NCBI GenBank assembly: GCA_002346535.1
Contig: DDZZ01000032.1
Span: 1-15,190, forward strand
Reading direction: 5' to 3'
Length of the DNA stretch: 15,190 nucleotides
DNA from: Opitutales bacterium UBA2995
Lineage (GTDB): Bacteria > Verrucomicrobiota > Verrucomicrobiia > Opitutales > UBA2995
Shown here: positions 7,346 through 14,220 of the stretch, in pieces
How the letters are laid out: each line of letters starts with the position of its first letter
How positions within the stretch are numbered: position 1 is the first letter of the stretch
Notes under the pieces: generated by a model
Told to the model about the DNA's origin: nothing
Seen by the model: only the letters and a program-made list of their open reading frames with translations
The model's database searches: none
Made by a program: the position numbers and the translations under genes

Positions 7346-7927
7346 ATGAGTGAAAAAAAGCAAACACCTTCACAGACAGTAGGACCTTTTTTCTCCTACG
7401 GCTGGACACCTCAACAATATGGGTACGATCATTCGGATCTAGTACCGGGAAACTTGGTAAAAGACGGCATTCAAGGTGAGGTTATCACTATCCAAGGCAT
7501 TATTTATAATGGAGAAGGTGAAGAAATGAAACATGCTGTGGTCGAAAGCTGGCAAGCCGATCACGCTGGAAAATACACAGAGTTGGTGGCAAAAGATAAG
7601 TTTTCCGGTTTTGGCCGAATCGGCACTGGAAGAGGTGATGATGCTTCCTATAGAATTCGGACTATCAAACCAGGGCAAGTGGATGAACAACAAGCCCCAC
7701 ACATAACACTCACAATTTTCTCTCGTGGGTTAATGCACCATGCTTACACGCGCCTCTATTTTTCTGATGAGGTCGAAGCCAATGCAAAAGACCCCTTGCT
7801 GCAATCGCTACCTGATGATCGGAGGTACACTCTGATCGCACAAAGAATGGAAGGAGAAGACGAAGTGACTTATCGCTTTGATATTCATATGCAAGGAGAC
7901 GGGGAAACGGTGTTCCTTGAATTCTGA
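7346..7927 (+). CDS. pcaG: Protocatechuate 3,4-dioxygenase, alpha subunit
   Basis: A 193-residue alpha chain that pairs with PcaH to complete the active site; alpha chains carry no iron ligands. Seen: the N-terminal KKQTPSQTVGPFFSYG (4-19) and VVESWQADHAGKY (65-77). These are followed by FSGFGRIGTG (86-95), APHITLTIFSRGLMHHAYTR (117-136, with the conserved TRLYF arginine) and the ending YRFDIHMQGDGETVFLEF. I chose the ATG at 7346, one base after the pcaH stop (TGAGATG), because it gives the usual MSEKKQTPSQ beginning. The ATG at 7337 (MPEMSEKK), which overlaps pcaH by 8 bases, is possible, and longer readings from 7280 run deep into pcaH and are unlikely. Tight spacing implies one transcript and coupled translation, which suits a one-to-one heterodimer. 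The gene ends 22 bases from the end of the convergent dehydrogenase gene. Confidence 0.95.
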   Translation: MSEKKQTPSQTVGPFFSYGWTPQQYGYDHSDLVPGNLVKDGIQGEVITIQGIIYNGEGEEMKHAVVESWQADHAGKYTELVAKDKFSGFGRIGTGRGDDASYRIRTIKPGQVDEQQAPHITLTIFSRGLMHHAYTRLYFSDEVEANAKDPLLQSLPDDRRYTLIAQRMEGEDEVTYRFDIHMQGDGETVFLEF

Positions 7928-7949
7928 AAATTAAGAACGCTGTTGTCTC

Positions 7950-9005
7950 TTAAACTACGGCCATCTTTTTGAGATCTTCGTAAAGATTGGATTGGATGTC
8001 GATGCTATCGGTGGCTATGCAATTCGCTGCGACTCGATCGCCTCTTTCACCTGGTAAATAAATTTCATCAACACCAGGCAATTTCTCGGCTGACTTTACC
8101 CGCCGACAAACGGTGGTTACTCGCTCCCTAAAGGCATCGAGGCCCGCGTCGTCGCCCCAGATGATTTTCGGATCGATAGCCAATACAAAATTTCCCCAGG
8201 ATGCTGATGATTTTTTGTCTTCAATAGCACAACCCGATAAGGCGCCCGCCAGTATTTCTACCATCAGGGCCAAACCGGAAGATTTATGACTGCGATCGAA
8301 TCCTCGAATCGCCCCAGCCAACGCGGCGCCTGGATCCGTCGTTGAATTTCCCTCCGAATCATACGCCACTTTTTCTGGAATACTCGTTCCTGCTGTTTTC
8401 GCTTCGAGTAAGCCAAACAAAGCATAAGCCGATGTTGCCATATCGAGGGTCACAGACTCAGTTTCCCCCGATACTGGAACGGAAATAGCAATTGGATTGG
8501 TTCCAAAAATCGGTTGATAGGCGTTGTAGGGAGCCACAAACTCAGGGCTCTGGGCAAGCACAATCCCGATAAGGTTTTCCTTGGCCAATTGTTTGGAATA
8601 CCAACCGAGATACCCGGTTGAATTGGGTGTATTGGAAGTTGTGACTAAAGCGATACCGGTCGCTTTTGCCTTCTCCAAAGCCATTCCTACTGCCTGGACC
8701 AACACCGCCATGCCCAGGCATTTGCCTCCATCGATTCGGGCCGAAACGGGAGATTCATGAACGATCTTCACTTCAGACTCCTCTGGATGTTTGTTTAAGC
8801 CCCCTGTCGTGATCTTAATGATACCCTGGTTGTTACCTCGAAGCTGCGCGGCCAACATACAATCCACCAGAGATCCTGCCTCCTCATTTGTATAACCCAA
8901 AGTGCCAATCGCTTGGATACAAATCTTGGTAAGTTCTTTAACCGATACCGTCACTGAATTTTGAGAATCATCCATTTGCAGACAATGTGTTCCGATTTTG
9001 GTCAT
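7950..9005 (-). CDS. Ldh_2-family NAD(P)-dependent dehydrogenase (malate/L-lactate dehydrogenase-like)
   Basis: A 351-residue member of the Ldh_2 oxidoreductase family (malate/L-lactate dehydrogenase, ureidoglycolate dehydrogenase, diketogulonate reductase and relatives), which reduce 2-oxo acids or oxidise 2-hydroxy acids with a nicotinamide cofactor. Seen: the helical N-terminal region with LRGNNQGI (55-62), IDGGKCLGM (91-99) and FGTNPIAISVPVSG (167-180). LDMATSAYALFG (187-198), GAIRGFDRSHKSSGLALMVE (231-250) and LPGERGD (317-323) follow, all standard family landmarks. Two places where relatives usually carry histidine differ: the RGxxSHG site reads RGNNQGI, and the SNHFGxAGYY site reads SNTPNSTGYLGWY (124-136). 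Substrate therefore cannot be predicted, and it may belong to a divergent subfamily. The start is uncertain: ATG at 9005 or at 8975, neither with a clear Shine-Dalgarno. It converges on pcaG; a pathway link is not shown. Confidence 0.88.
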   Translation of the reverse strand: MTKIGTHCLQMDDSQNSVTVSVKELTKICIQAIGTLGYTNEEAGSLVDCMLAAQLRGNNQGIIKITTGGLNKHPEESEVKIVHESPVSARIDGGKCLGMAVLVQAVGMALEKAKATGIALVTTSNTPNSTGYLGWYSKQLAKENLIGIVLAQSPEFVAPYNAYQPIFGTNPIAISVPVSGETESVTLDMATSAYALFGLLEAKTAGTSIPEKVAYDSEGNSTTDPGAALAGAIRGFDRSHKSSGLALMVEILAGALSGCAIEDKKSSASWGNFVLAIDPKIIWGDDAGLDAFRERVTTVCRRVKSAEKLPGVDEIYLPGERGDRVAANCIATDSIDIQSNLYEDLKKMAVV

Positions 9006-9131
9006 TGCAATAATTGAATATGACGTTACGAGGACTCAGCCACCCTAACCAAAAAGCGGAATTGGTATGGCAAGGGCGTCTAGTTCTTCCACTTCCGTCC
9101 AATGCGTGGTTTTAGGCGGAATTCAGGCAAG

Positions 9132-9888
9132 TTAATTCTTGGAGTATGATGAGATTAAATCCCCAACTTGATCCAGGATCAGGTCGCGTGACTTTCGAGC
9201 GGGAAGAGAAGTCAGGATCACACAAAGACGATTTTTATCAGGATCGGCCCAAGCCAACCTACCCGTTGAACCTCCGTAGCCGAACGTGCGAACAGAACAT
9301 CCCTTTCCAAAACCATCTGAACCTAATTTAAATCCGTGCCCCCTTGGCACATCTAATCCAATATTGTGATTCTGGATCATCTTTATCGCTGTTGAGGTTT
9401 TTAAGACCGTCCCATCCGGAATCAAGAAACTATTTAGAAATCGGGCTACATCCGTAGCGGTTCCATGCGCCCCACCCCAAGGACCGCCGAAATTGCGCCA
9501 ATAAGCGCTGTTCCAATCCCAGTTTTTGGCTTCTACTGCACCCGACCCGGATCCCGGGGCCGCATACTCGGTCTGGCTTAGGATCGTTCCGGACAATTGA
9601 AAGGAACCAGGACCGAGAACTGTCCGGTTCATTCCCAATGGATTAAAAACCTGTTCCGCGAGAAAGTCAGAGATAGGTGTCTTGCTAATTTTTTGGTCAA
9701 TTTCTGCAGCATAATAAGATGTCCATGCTCTGGTAACTGTATTGGGTTCCCGGCTTAAACGACAAGGGCGTGCGGATAGCTCGCTCAACGAACTCACCTA
9801 AGGGTACATGCATTTTTTGCAGGTCGGCATTTTCTGGTAACTGGTCCGGTAGGCCGGAAGTGTGTGCAAGCCAAAAAAAGGTAGCCAA
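9132..9888 (-). pseudogene. Truncated, frameshifted beta-lactamase-family serine hydrolase
   Basis: Remnant of a class-C beta-lactamase-like serine hydrolase (penicillin-binding-protein/esterase fold). It begins in mid-domain at AHTSGLPDQLPEN, a motif normally about 100 or more residues from the N terminus, so the SxxK nucleophile region is lost. Reading continues through LSFKPGTQYSYQSM (the tyrosine motif) to ILL. There one extra base near 9707 ends the frame, and the homology resumes in the next frame as AAEIDQKISKTPISDF and FNPLGMNRT. It then runs unbroken through NWDWNSAYWRNFGGPWGG, ATDVARFLNSFL and FGYGGSTGRLAWADPDKNR to the stop at 9132. The 3' two thirds are otherwise well preserved, so the damage seems recent. 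The remnant's first homologous codons lie only a few bases after the stop of the GH99-like gene on the same strand, marking a deletion or rearrangement junction. Confidence 0.87.
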
Positions 9889-9890
9889 GA

Positions 9891-11177
9891 CTACTCGGCA
9901 AAGGTTGGGATGGTTTGCGTCACAGGGATTTCGTCACGTAACAACTTAGCGCCGGCGTTGGTGAGCTTTAAATAAAAATCAGTCGGCAAATTTTCGTAGG
10001 TCAAAAAGGAAACACCCTCCCCTACCGGCGGATTGTTGGTGCACTTAAAAATAGAAGTTCCTTCATCGACCTCATCAAACATCGCGACATAGATCATTTG
10101 AGCTCCAGCATGCTTTGCAGCGACAAATTGTGACCATAGGAATTGACCTTTTAATCGAGGAATCGCATTTAGCTGCTCCCCTTTTAAATTGTGCCAACTA
10201 AAACCGGGAAAGACAACGGGCATGTAATCGATATCGTATTGGCTGCACCATTGTTGATCCGGAATCCAGATTTTCTCGGCATGGGTGGCGACCGATTCCG
10301 GATTATTGTAACGCCCAACGGTCCACGGGCTCACGATATCTGCAATCTCGATGATATCAAGGAACTCCGGATCATAAATAGTATCCTTCTCCATCTTGCG
10401 CCAGCCCGTGGGAACTCCAAGCATAACAGCACACTTGTTCGACTTGAGATATTTAATCAGCCTAAGGCTCTCGCGAATAGTGAATCCCTGGTCCCGACTC
10501 TGGGTTCGAAAACCAATTCCCCAAACAGCCACAACCGGCTTTCCCTCATGGTGCAGGTAGGCAGGGTCCTCGGTAATTTTCATTTTGCTGCGAAGTTCCT
10601 TCCAGTCATCTCGCACATAACGTGTATCCCGCACCGGTACCCCGGTAAGATCATACATCACCGCATAGGTCCGGCCATTGAGATTGGCTGCTTCGCGTGC
10701 ATGAGAAAGGACTACATCTTTATGCCGTTTTACCGAAACACTTCTAAGTCCATTGGCAAAGCGCTGTACAAAAACACCGTCAATCCCGTAATCTTTCATC
10801 CATTGGAAATGACGGTGGACGGTTTTTCGATTATGAGAACTGAAGACCTTGGCGGCGCTACCGTCATCGAGTCTGAATCCGGTCTCATATAGCTCGTCTT
10901 CATCATACTCGGACACATCCGGCCATAGATCCACGGTTACATTTCCGGGGCCGAATAATTCCCGCCGATTCTTGGCCCAGTGAGTCCACCCGAGCTTTGC
11001 TCCGTCGCCTTCAGTGTTAAACCAGCCTTGGTAACCGGCCATTACCTTTCCGATCAATGTGCTCGAATCCACCCCCGCGGTCGACGGCCCATTGTAGGGG
11101 ACCAATAAATCATTCGCTTCCGCCGTAATTCCAAAAGCCAAACAGAACAGGGTAAGTAATAAGTTTAGCTTAGGCAT
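9891..11177 (-). CDS. Secreted GH71/GH99-like glycoside hydrolase domain protein
   Basis: A 428-residue protein with a Sec signal peptide (MPKLNLLLTLFCLAFGITAEA, cleavage probably after residue 21). It has the fold signature of GH99-like and GH71-like proteins, often labelled xylosidase/arabinosidase in bacteria. Seen: VMAGYQGWFNTEGDG (45-59) and the long TIM-barrel segment with DLWPDVSEY, HFQWMKDYGIDGVFVQRF (123-140), YAVMYDLTGV (171-180) and KPVVAVWGIGF (213-223). AGAQMIYVAMFDEVDEGTSI (357-376) follows. The last stands where GH99 enzymes carry their two active-site glutamates (WNEWxEG), here E369 and E372 in DEVDEG. The likely place of action is the periplasm or outside the cell, on a polysaccharide or glycan; the substrate is unknown. 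A good Shine-Dalgarno GGAG lies 5 bases before the ATG. It is intact but flanked on both sides by gene remnants. Confidence 0.82.
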   Translation of the reverse strand: MPKLNLLLTLFCLAFGITAEANDLLVPYNGPSTAGVDSSTLIGKVMAGYQGWFNTEGDGAKLGWTHWAKNRRELFGPGNVTVDLWPDVSEYDEDELYETGFRLDDGSAAKVFSSHNRKTVHRHFQWMKDYGIDGVFVQRFANGLRSVSVKRHKDVVLSHAREAANLNGRTYAVMYDLTGVPVRDTRYVRDDWKELRSKMKITEDPAYLHHEGKPVVAVWGIGFRTQSRDQGFTIRESLRLIKYLKSNKCAVMLGVPTGWRKMEKDTIYDPEFLDIIEIADIVSPWTVGRYNNPESVATHAEKIWIPDQQWCSQYDIDYMPVVFPGFSWHNLKGEQLNAIPRLKGQFLWSQFVAAKHAGAQMIYVAMFDEVDEGTSIFKCTNNPPVGEGVSFLTYENLPTDFYLKLTNAGAKLLRDEIPVTQTIPTFAE

Positions 11178-11198
11178 GCTAACTCCAAAATCATAGGT

Positions 11199-11227
11199 AA
11201 ATTAACTTTCGCATTTTGAAAATACAA
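11199..11227 (-). promoter_or_regulatory. Possible promoter of the GH99-like gene
   Basis: On the minus strand TTGTAT (11227-11222) and TAATTT (11204-11199) are separated by exactly 17 bases. They are followed by the GGAG ribosome binding site (11186-11183) and the ATG at 11177. Both boxes are partial matches to the sigma-70 consensus. Confidence 0.3.
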
Positions 11228-11387
11228 GGCGGATAAGTGGGGTCGATTTAAATTTTCCTCAACGGGTCAGAGAAAAGAGCACAGGTCGCCCAATAGTACC
11301 CAGAGAAAAGGTTGAACTTGAAAGAACCTGATCGATGTTATGCGATTGTCTAGGTTGATTCCACGATAAAACTCTAAAGGAAGTTCT

Positions 11388-11746
11388 ATGCAAACGATTG
11401 ACGCTCCTGTGATCTCTCTGGATATCCTTCCAACCGTTGTCGATGCGCTGGGATTGAATCCACCGGATCAAAATCCTTTTGACGGCAAGAGTCTATTGTC
11501 GCTTCTCAGCGGTAAAAAGAAAACCTTACATGAGGTTCTTTATTGGAACAGCGAGGAGCCCAAAGGCGAATGGGCCGTTCGACAAAGAAACTGGAAAGCT
11601 CATGGATTCAAAAACAAATACGAGCTTTATGATTTGGAAAAAAATCCATCAGAGCTTCGAAAAAGGAAAAAGCTGAAGAGCTATTTAACCTGCATGGAAC
11701 TTGGCTGAAAGAAATTATAGCCAGTGAAAAAGCGACCTCCTCGTAG
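11388..11746 (+). pseudogene. C-terminal remnant of a sulfatase
   Basis: Only the last fifth or so of an arylsulfatase-family enzyme is left (whole proteins are usually 450-550 residues). Seen: TIDAPVISLDILPTVVDALG (the conserved segment before the C-terminal domain), NPFDGKSLLSLLSG, EVLYWNSEEPKGEWAVRQRN and YELYDLEKNPSE, the usual ending block. The formylglycine site (CxPxR) and all metal ligands are missing. After NPSE an indel in an A-rich stretch (about 11659-11672) shifts the frame. The first frame runs on to a stop at 11708, while the authentic C terminus continues in another frame as EKAEELFNLHGTWLKEI and stops at 11746. A stop lies in frame 21 bases before the first ATG, so the break on the 5' side is sharp. 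It is transcribed toward the carbonic anhydrase gene, divergent from the GH99-like gene. Confidence 0.85.
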
Positions 11747-11806
11747 TTGGCCAATATCAAATTATCAAGAGAGGAAAAGGCCCAAGTAAAACCAATCTGC
11801 TTGAAA

Positions 11807-12421
11807 TCAATCCTCGAGAAATTCTACTGCGCCGGACTCTAATAAATATTCTGCACCCACGACTTTCAACTCACCCGTTTCGCACTTCGTAGCAAGAATA
11901 GGAGAATTTACGAGTAGCCGATCCACCGAAGATTGAACGTTGAGGCGAACGGCATCTGCAATGGCTCCTTCATCATTTATCCCGTTGAATGAAGACTGAA
12001 GTTTCTCCACCGTTGGACGGATACTCTCCAAAAGAAACGAAACAGACTTTGATACATTAACAGGATTCTTCAATTGGTTGAAGGCTGCCTTAATTGCTCC
12101 ACACTGCGAGTGACCTAAAACGACGACCAAGGGACAATTAAATTCCTGGACGGCAAATTCTATGCTGCCAATTTGCGTTCGGTCGGCAAGGTTGCCGGCC
12201 ACCCGGACAACAAATAGAGTCCCTAGGCCTTGATCGAAAACTATCTCGGGTGGCACTCTGGAATCAGAACACCCTAAGATTACGGCAAGCGGGTTTTGCT
12301 CATCGGCTAACTCTTTTAGCACATTCGCCCTTAACGTGGGTAGAATTTCGCTTCTGGCATTCAAGAAACGTTGATTTCCATTCTTGAGTTGGCCTAGAGC
12401 ATACTCTGGTTTATTCATCAT
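11807..12421 (-). CDS. Beta-class carbonic anhydrase
   Basis: A 204-residue beta-carbonic anhydrase, which interconverts CO2 and bicarbonate in the cytoplasm using zinc. Seen: the zinc ligands Cys51 (GCSDSR), His104 and Cys107 (VVVLGHSQCGAI), and the Asp53-Arg55 dyad. VVRVAGN (71-77) and SIEFAVQEF (86-94) are also present, typical of the bacterial (CynT/Can-like) type. I start at the ATG at 12421 because GAAGGG lies 6 bases upstream; an in-frame ATG at 12475 would add 18 residues of non-conserved sequence and bury that site. No signal peptide is present. It is divergent from the FG-GAP gene, with about 195 bases between the starts. It likely supplies bicarbonate for carboxylations or takes part in pH balance; no operon partner is visible. 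Confidence 0.96.
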   Translation of the reverse strand: MMNKPEYALGQLKNGNQRFLNARSEILPTLRANVLKELADEQNPLAVILGCSDSRVPPEIVFDQGLGTLFVVRVAGNLADRTQIGSIEFAVQEFNCPLVVVLGHSQCGAIKAAFNQLKNPVNVSKSVSFLLESIRPTVEKLQSSFNGINDEGAIADAVRLNVQSSVDRLLVNSPILATKCETGELKVVGAEYLLESGAVEFLED

Positions 12422-12427
12422 GTTTAT

Positions 12428-12433
12428 CCCTTC
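12428..12433 (-). promoter_or_regulatory. Ribosome binding site fixing the carbonic anhydrase start
   Basis: GAAGGG on the minus strand, 6 bases before the ATG at 12421, supports that start over the upstream in-frame ATG at 12475. Confidence 0.65.
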
Positions 12434-12615
12434 TGAAATCGATTGTACTTCTTGATGACAAACAAATATATTCAAAACTCAAGGAATCCTATTACAGGCA
12501 ATTTGACCATCCCCAGTTCTTTGGCCGGAAAAATTCGTAAACAACGTCAATTTGTTCTAGCCCTGTATTAATTGTTTGTTAAGGTAATCTCGCCAATTGA
12601 TCTGATTCGTCGTTT

Positions 12616-13785
12616 ATGAAGACCCTGCTTTTCGTATTTCCCTGCATTGTTGCATTTTCCTATCTCGATGGCGCAATAAGCTGGCAAAAAAATTCGGCCG
12701 ATCTGGGTGAGCAAACCCGCGGGATCGATGCTGCTGACCTGGACGGAGACGGACAACTCGACATAGTAGCGACAGGAACCATGCAGGTTTTCGCAATCCT
12801 TAATCCATTAAGAAATTCCACACCACAGCCTATTTACGATGTGATCGACGGAAAACTCCTTTATGGTGCCAGTGCCGATCTCGACAACGATGGAGACCGG
12901 GATTTTATAATCGCACGGGAAACGTCACCCTGGATCAATTACCGCGAAAAAAGAGAAAAGCGCGAAAAGGCAAGAAAACCAAAACGAGTTCCTGATTTTT
13001 CATTTGCCTGGTTGGAAAACACAGGACGCATAGAAAAGAAGCCAATTGTGCATCCCATCGAAAAAGATATGCACGGGTGTCACGGCCTGGCCGTTGCCGA
13101 TCTGAACGGCGATGGTTTTTTGGATGTGGTGGGCAACAGCTTTAAAGGCGAATATAAAGACAGCATCGCCTGGTACGATAATTTTGAAGGCGAAAAATTT
13201 GTCCGCCACATGGTAGCTGTTAAAACTACACCAGTACGTCCTCACTACATGGATATTGCCGATCTTTCCGGCGACGGTAAGCCGGATATCGTAGCGGGCC
13301 ACTCCAGAGGGAATAGTCTGGCTGTATATGAGCAACCACCCACCATGCATGGTAAATGGAAGCAAAAGGAAATTGCTGAAATTCCAGGAGTGACCAATGC
13401 ACTGGTTGCCGATGTGGATGGGGACAAACGCTCGGATATCGTTGCCAGCAGCGGCCACGGAAAAGGAGTTCAGTGGTTTAAAGGTCCTTATTGGACTCAG
13501 AAGGAAATCGATAACGAACTACCAGACTGCCACTCACTGACAGTTGGAGATTTTGATGGAGACGGCGACATAGACGTCGCGACGGCATCTTTCTCACAAA
13601 AAGTTGTCCGTTGGTATGAAAACGGAGGTAAAGGAGTCTTTAGAAACCACGATATCGAAATTGGAAACGGCCAAGAAGCTTACGACCTGAAGGCAATAGA
13701 CCTGAATAGAGATGGTCGGCTCGATTTGCTTTTGGCGGGCAGAAACAGCAACAATGCTGTTTGGTATATCAACACTCCTGGCTGA
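12616..13785 (+). CDS. Secreted FG-GAP/VCBS repeat protein
   Basis: A 389-residue protein with a probable signal peptide (MKTLLFVFPCIVAFSYLDGA, about residues 1-20). It is followed by a beta-propeller-like chain of calcium-binding repeats. Seven DxDxDGxxD-type loops are visible: 41-49, 88-96, 162-170, 216-224, 266-274 (here DVDGDKRSD, one position degenerate), 312-320 and 362-370. Repeating WYxN/VxWF blades such as IAWYDNF, VQWFKG, VRWYENG and AVWYINTPG lie between them. Together they suggest a seven-bladed propeller filling the whole mature protein. Between the second and third repeats lies a strongly basic, low-complexity insert (YREKREKREKARKPKR, 109-124). No enzyme domain is attached, so a binding or structural role outside the cytoplasm is most likely. 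Proteins of this kind are abundant in Verrucomicrobiota and Planctomycetota. There is no clear Shine-Dalgarno before the ATG. Confidence 0.87.
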   Translation: MKTLLFVFPCIVAFSYLDGAISWQKNSADLGEQTRGIDAADLDGDGQLDIVATGTMQVFAILNPLRNSTPQPIYDVIDGKLLYGASADLDNDGDRDFIIARETSPWINYREKREKREKARKPKRVPDFSFAWLENTGRIEKKPIVHPIEKDMHGCHGLAVADLNGDGFLDVVGNSFKGEYKDSIAWYDNFEGEKFVRHMVAVKTTPVRPHYMDIADLSGDGKPDIVAGHSRGNSLAVYEQPPTMHGKWKQKEIAEIPGVTNALVADVDGDKRSDIVASSGHGKGVQWFKGPYWTQKEIDNELPDCHSLTVGDFDGDGDIDVATASFSQKVVRWYENGGKGVFRNHDIEIGNGQEAYDLKAIDLNRDGRLDLLLAGRNSNNAVWYINTPG

Positions 13786-13914
13786 GGTTATCGGTACGCA
13801 GCACGCAAAAATTTATCCGGACTATGAAATCGAATCGGAACTCTCACCAGGCATGTAAATAAGGATAGCTCGAATCATGCATCCATAATCCATTGAAGAT
13901 TTTTGAAAATTTAC

Positions 13915-13950
13915 AAAAAAATGCCGGCTAGTCCCCTAACTAACCGGCAT
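13915..13950 (-). terminator. Rho-independent terminator for leftward transcription
   Basis: Read on the minus strand, ATGCCGG (13950-13944) pairs with CCGGCAT (13927-13921). After one mismatch there are three further pairs, then an eight-base loop, and the stem is followed at once by seven T residues (13921-13915). The plus strand has no T run after the hairpin, so the signal is directional. It would end transcripts coming from the TPR/sulfatase side and protect the convergent FG-GAP gene. Confidence 0.75.
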
Positions 13951-13958
13951 AACATCTA

Positions 13959-13974
13959 AGTATCACGTGATACT
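13959..13974. repeat. 16-bp perfect palindrome
   Basis: AGTATCACGTGATACT is a perfect inverted repeat of 16 bases with a central CACGTG, 8 bases from the terminator hairpin. A related half-site (AGATAC) follows at 13975-13980. This could be a dimeric regulator's operator or part of a second hairpin; no adjacent promoter was identified. Confidence 0.6.
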
Positions 13975-14220
13975 AGATACCCCTAAATTCTAAAGTAGTT
14001 TGTCTATGTAGCTTTTTAAGCGTTCTAACAGTTGTGTTGTGAGGTCGAAAAAGAGGATGGTTAATATTGATGGTGCGCTAAAAGGATTAACTTACTTGAT
14101 GAGAAAGTCTAGCAAAATTGATCTCCCTGCCTTGTGGATACATCTACAAAATTTGAACTATCCTCCACAATCGACCTTGATTGGGTCAAAATTTGGATAT
14201 TCTTAGCTGCTTTCTTGAAA

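Larger units (their letters stand above)
13786..14220. other. Intergenic region with no recognised gene
   Basis: About 435 bases between the FG-GAP gene and the TPR pseudogene. It holds a leftward terminator and a palindrome, listed separately. A 49-codon plus-strand frame at 14057-14206 (MVNIDGALKGLTYLMRKSS...) has an AGAGG directly abutting its ATG, which is too close for a normal ribosome binding site. It matches nothing I recognise, so I do not call it a gene. The rest (13980-14050) is AT-rich with nothing evident. Confidence 0.5.

Noticed and set aside
9006..9131. Possible coding remnant on the minus strand between the dehydrogenase and the serine hydrolase pseudogene
   Set aside because: A short frame (FRLKPRIGRKWKN) looks protein-like but is too short to assign and ends in a stop.
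10191..10892. Plus-strand open frame of 233 codons
   Set aside because: It lies wholly inside the GH99-like gene on the opposite strand, has no ribosome binding site, and has no family resemblance.
14057..14206. 49-codon plus-strand open frame
   Set aside because: The AGAGG abuts the ATG with no spacing, there is no homology I recognise, and the setting is degenerate intergenic sequence.
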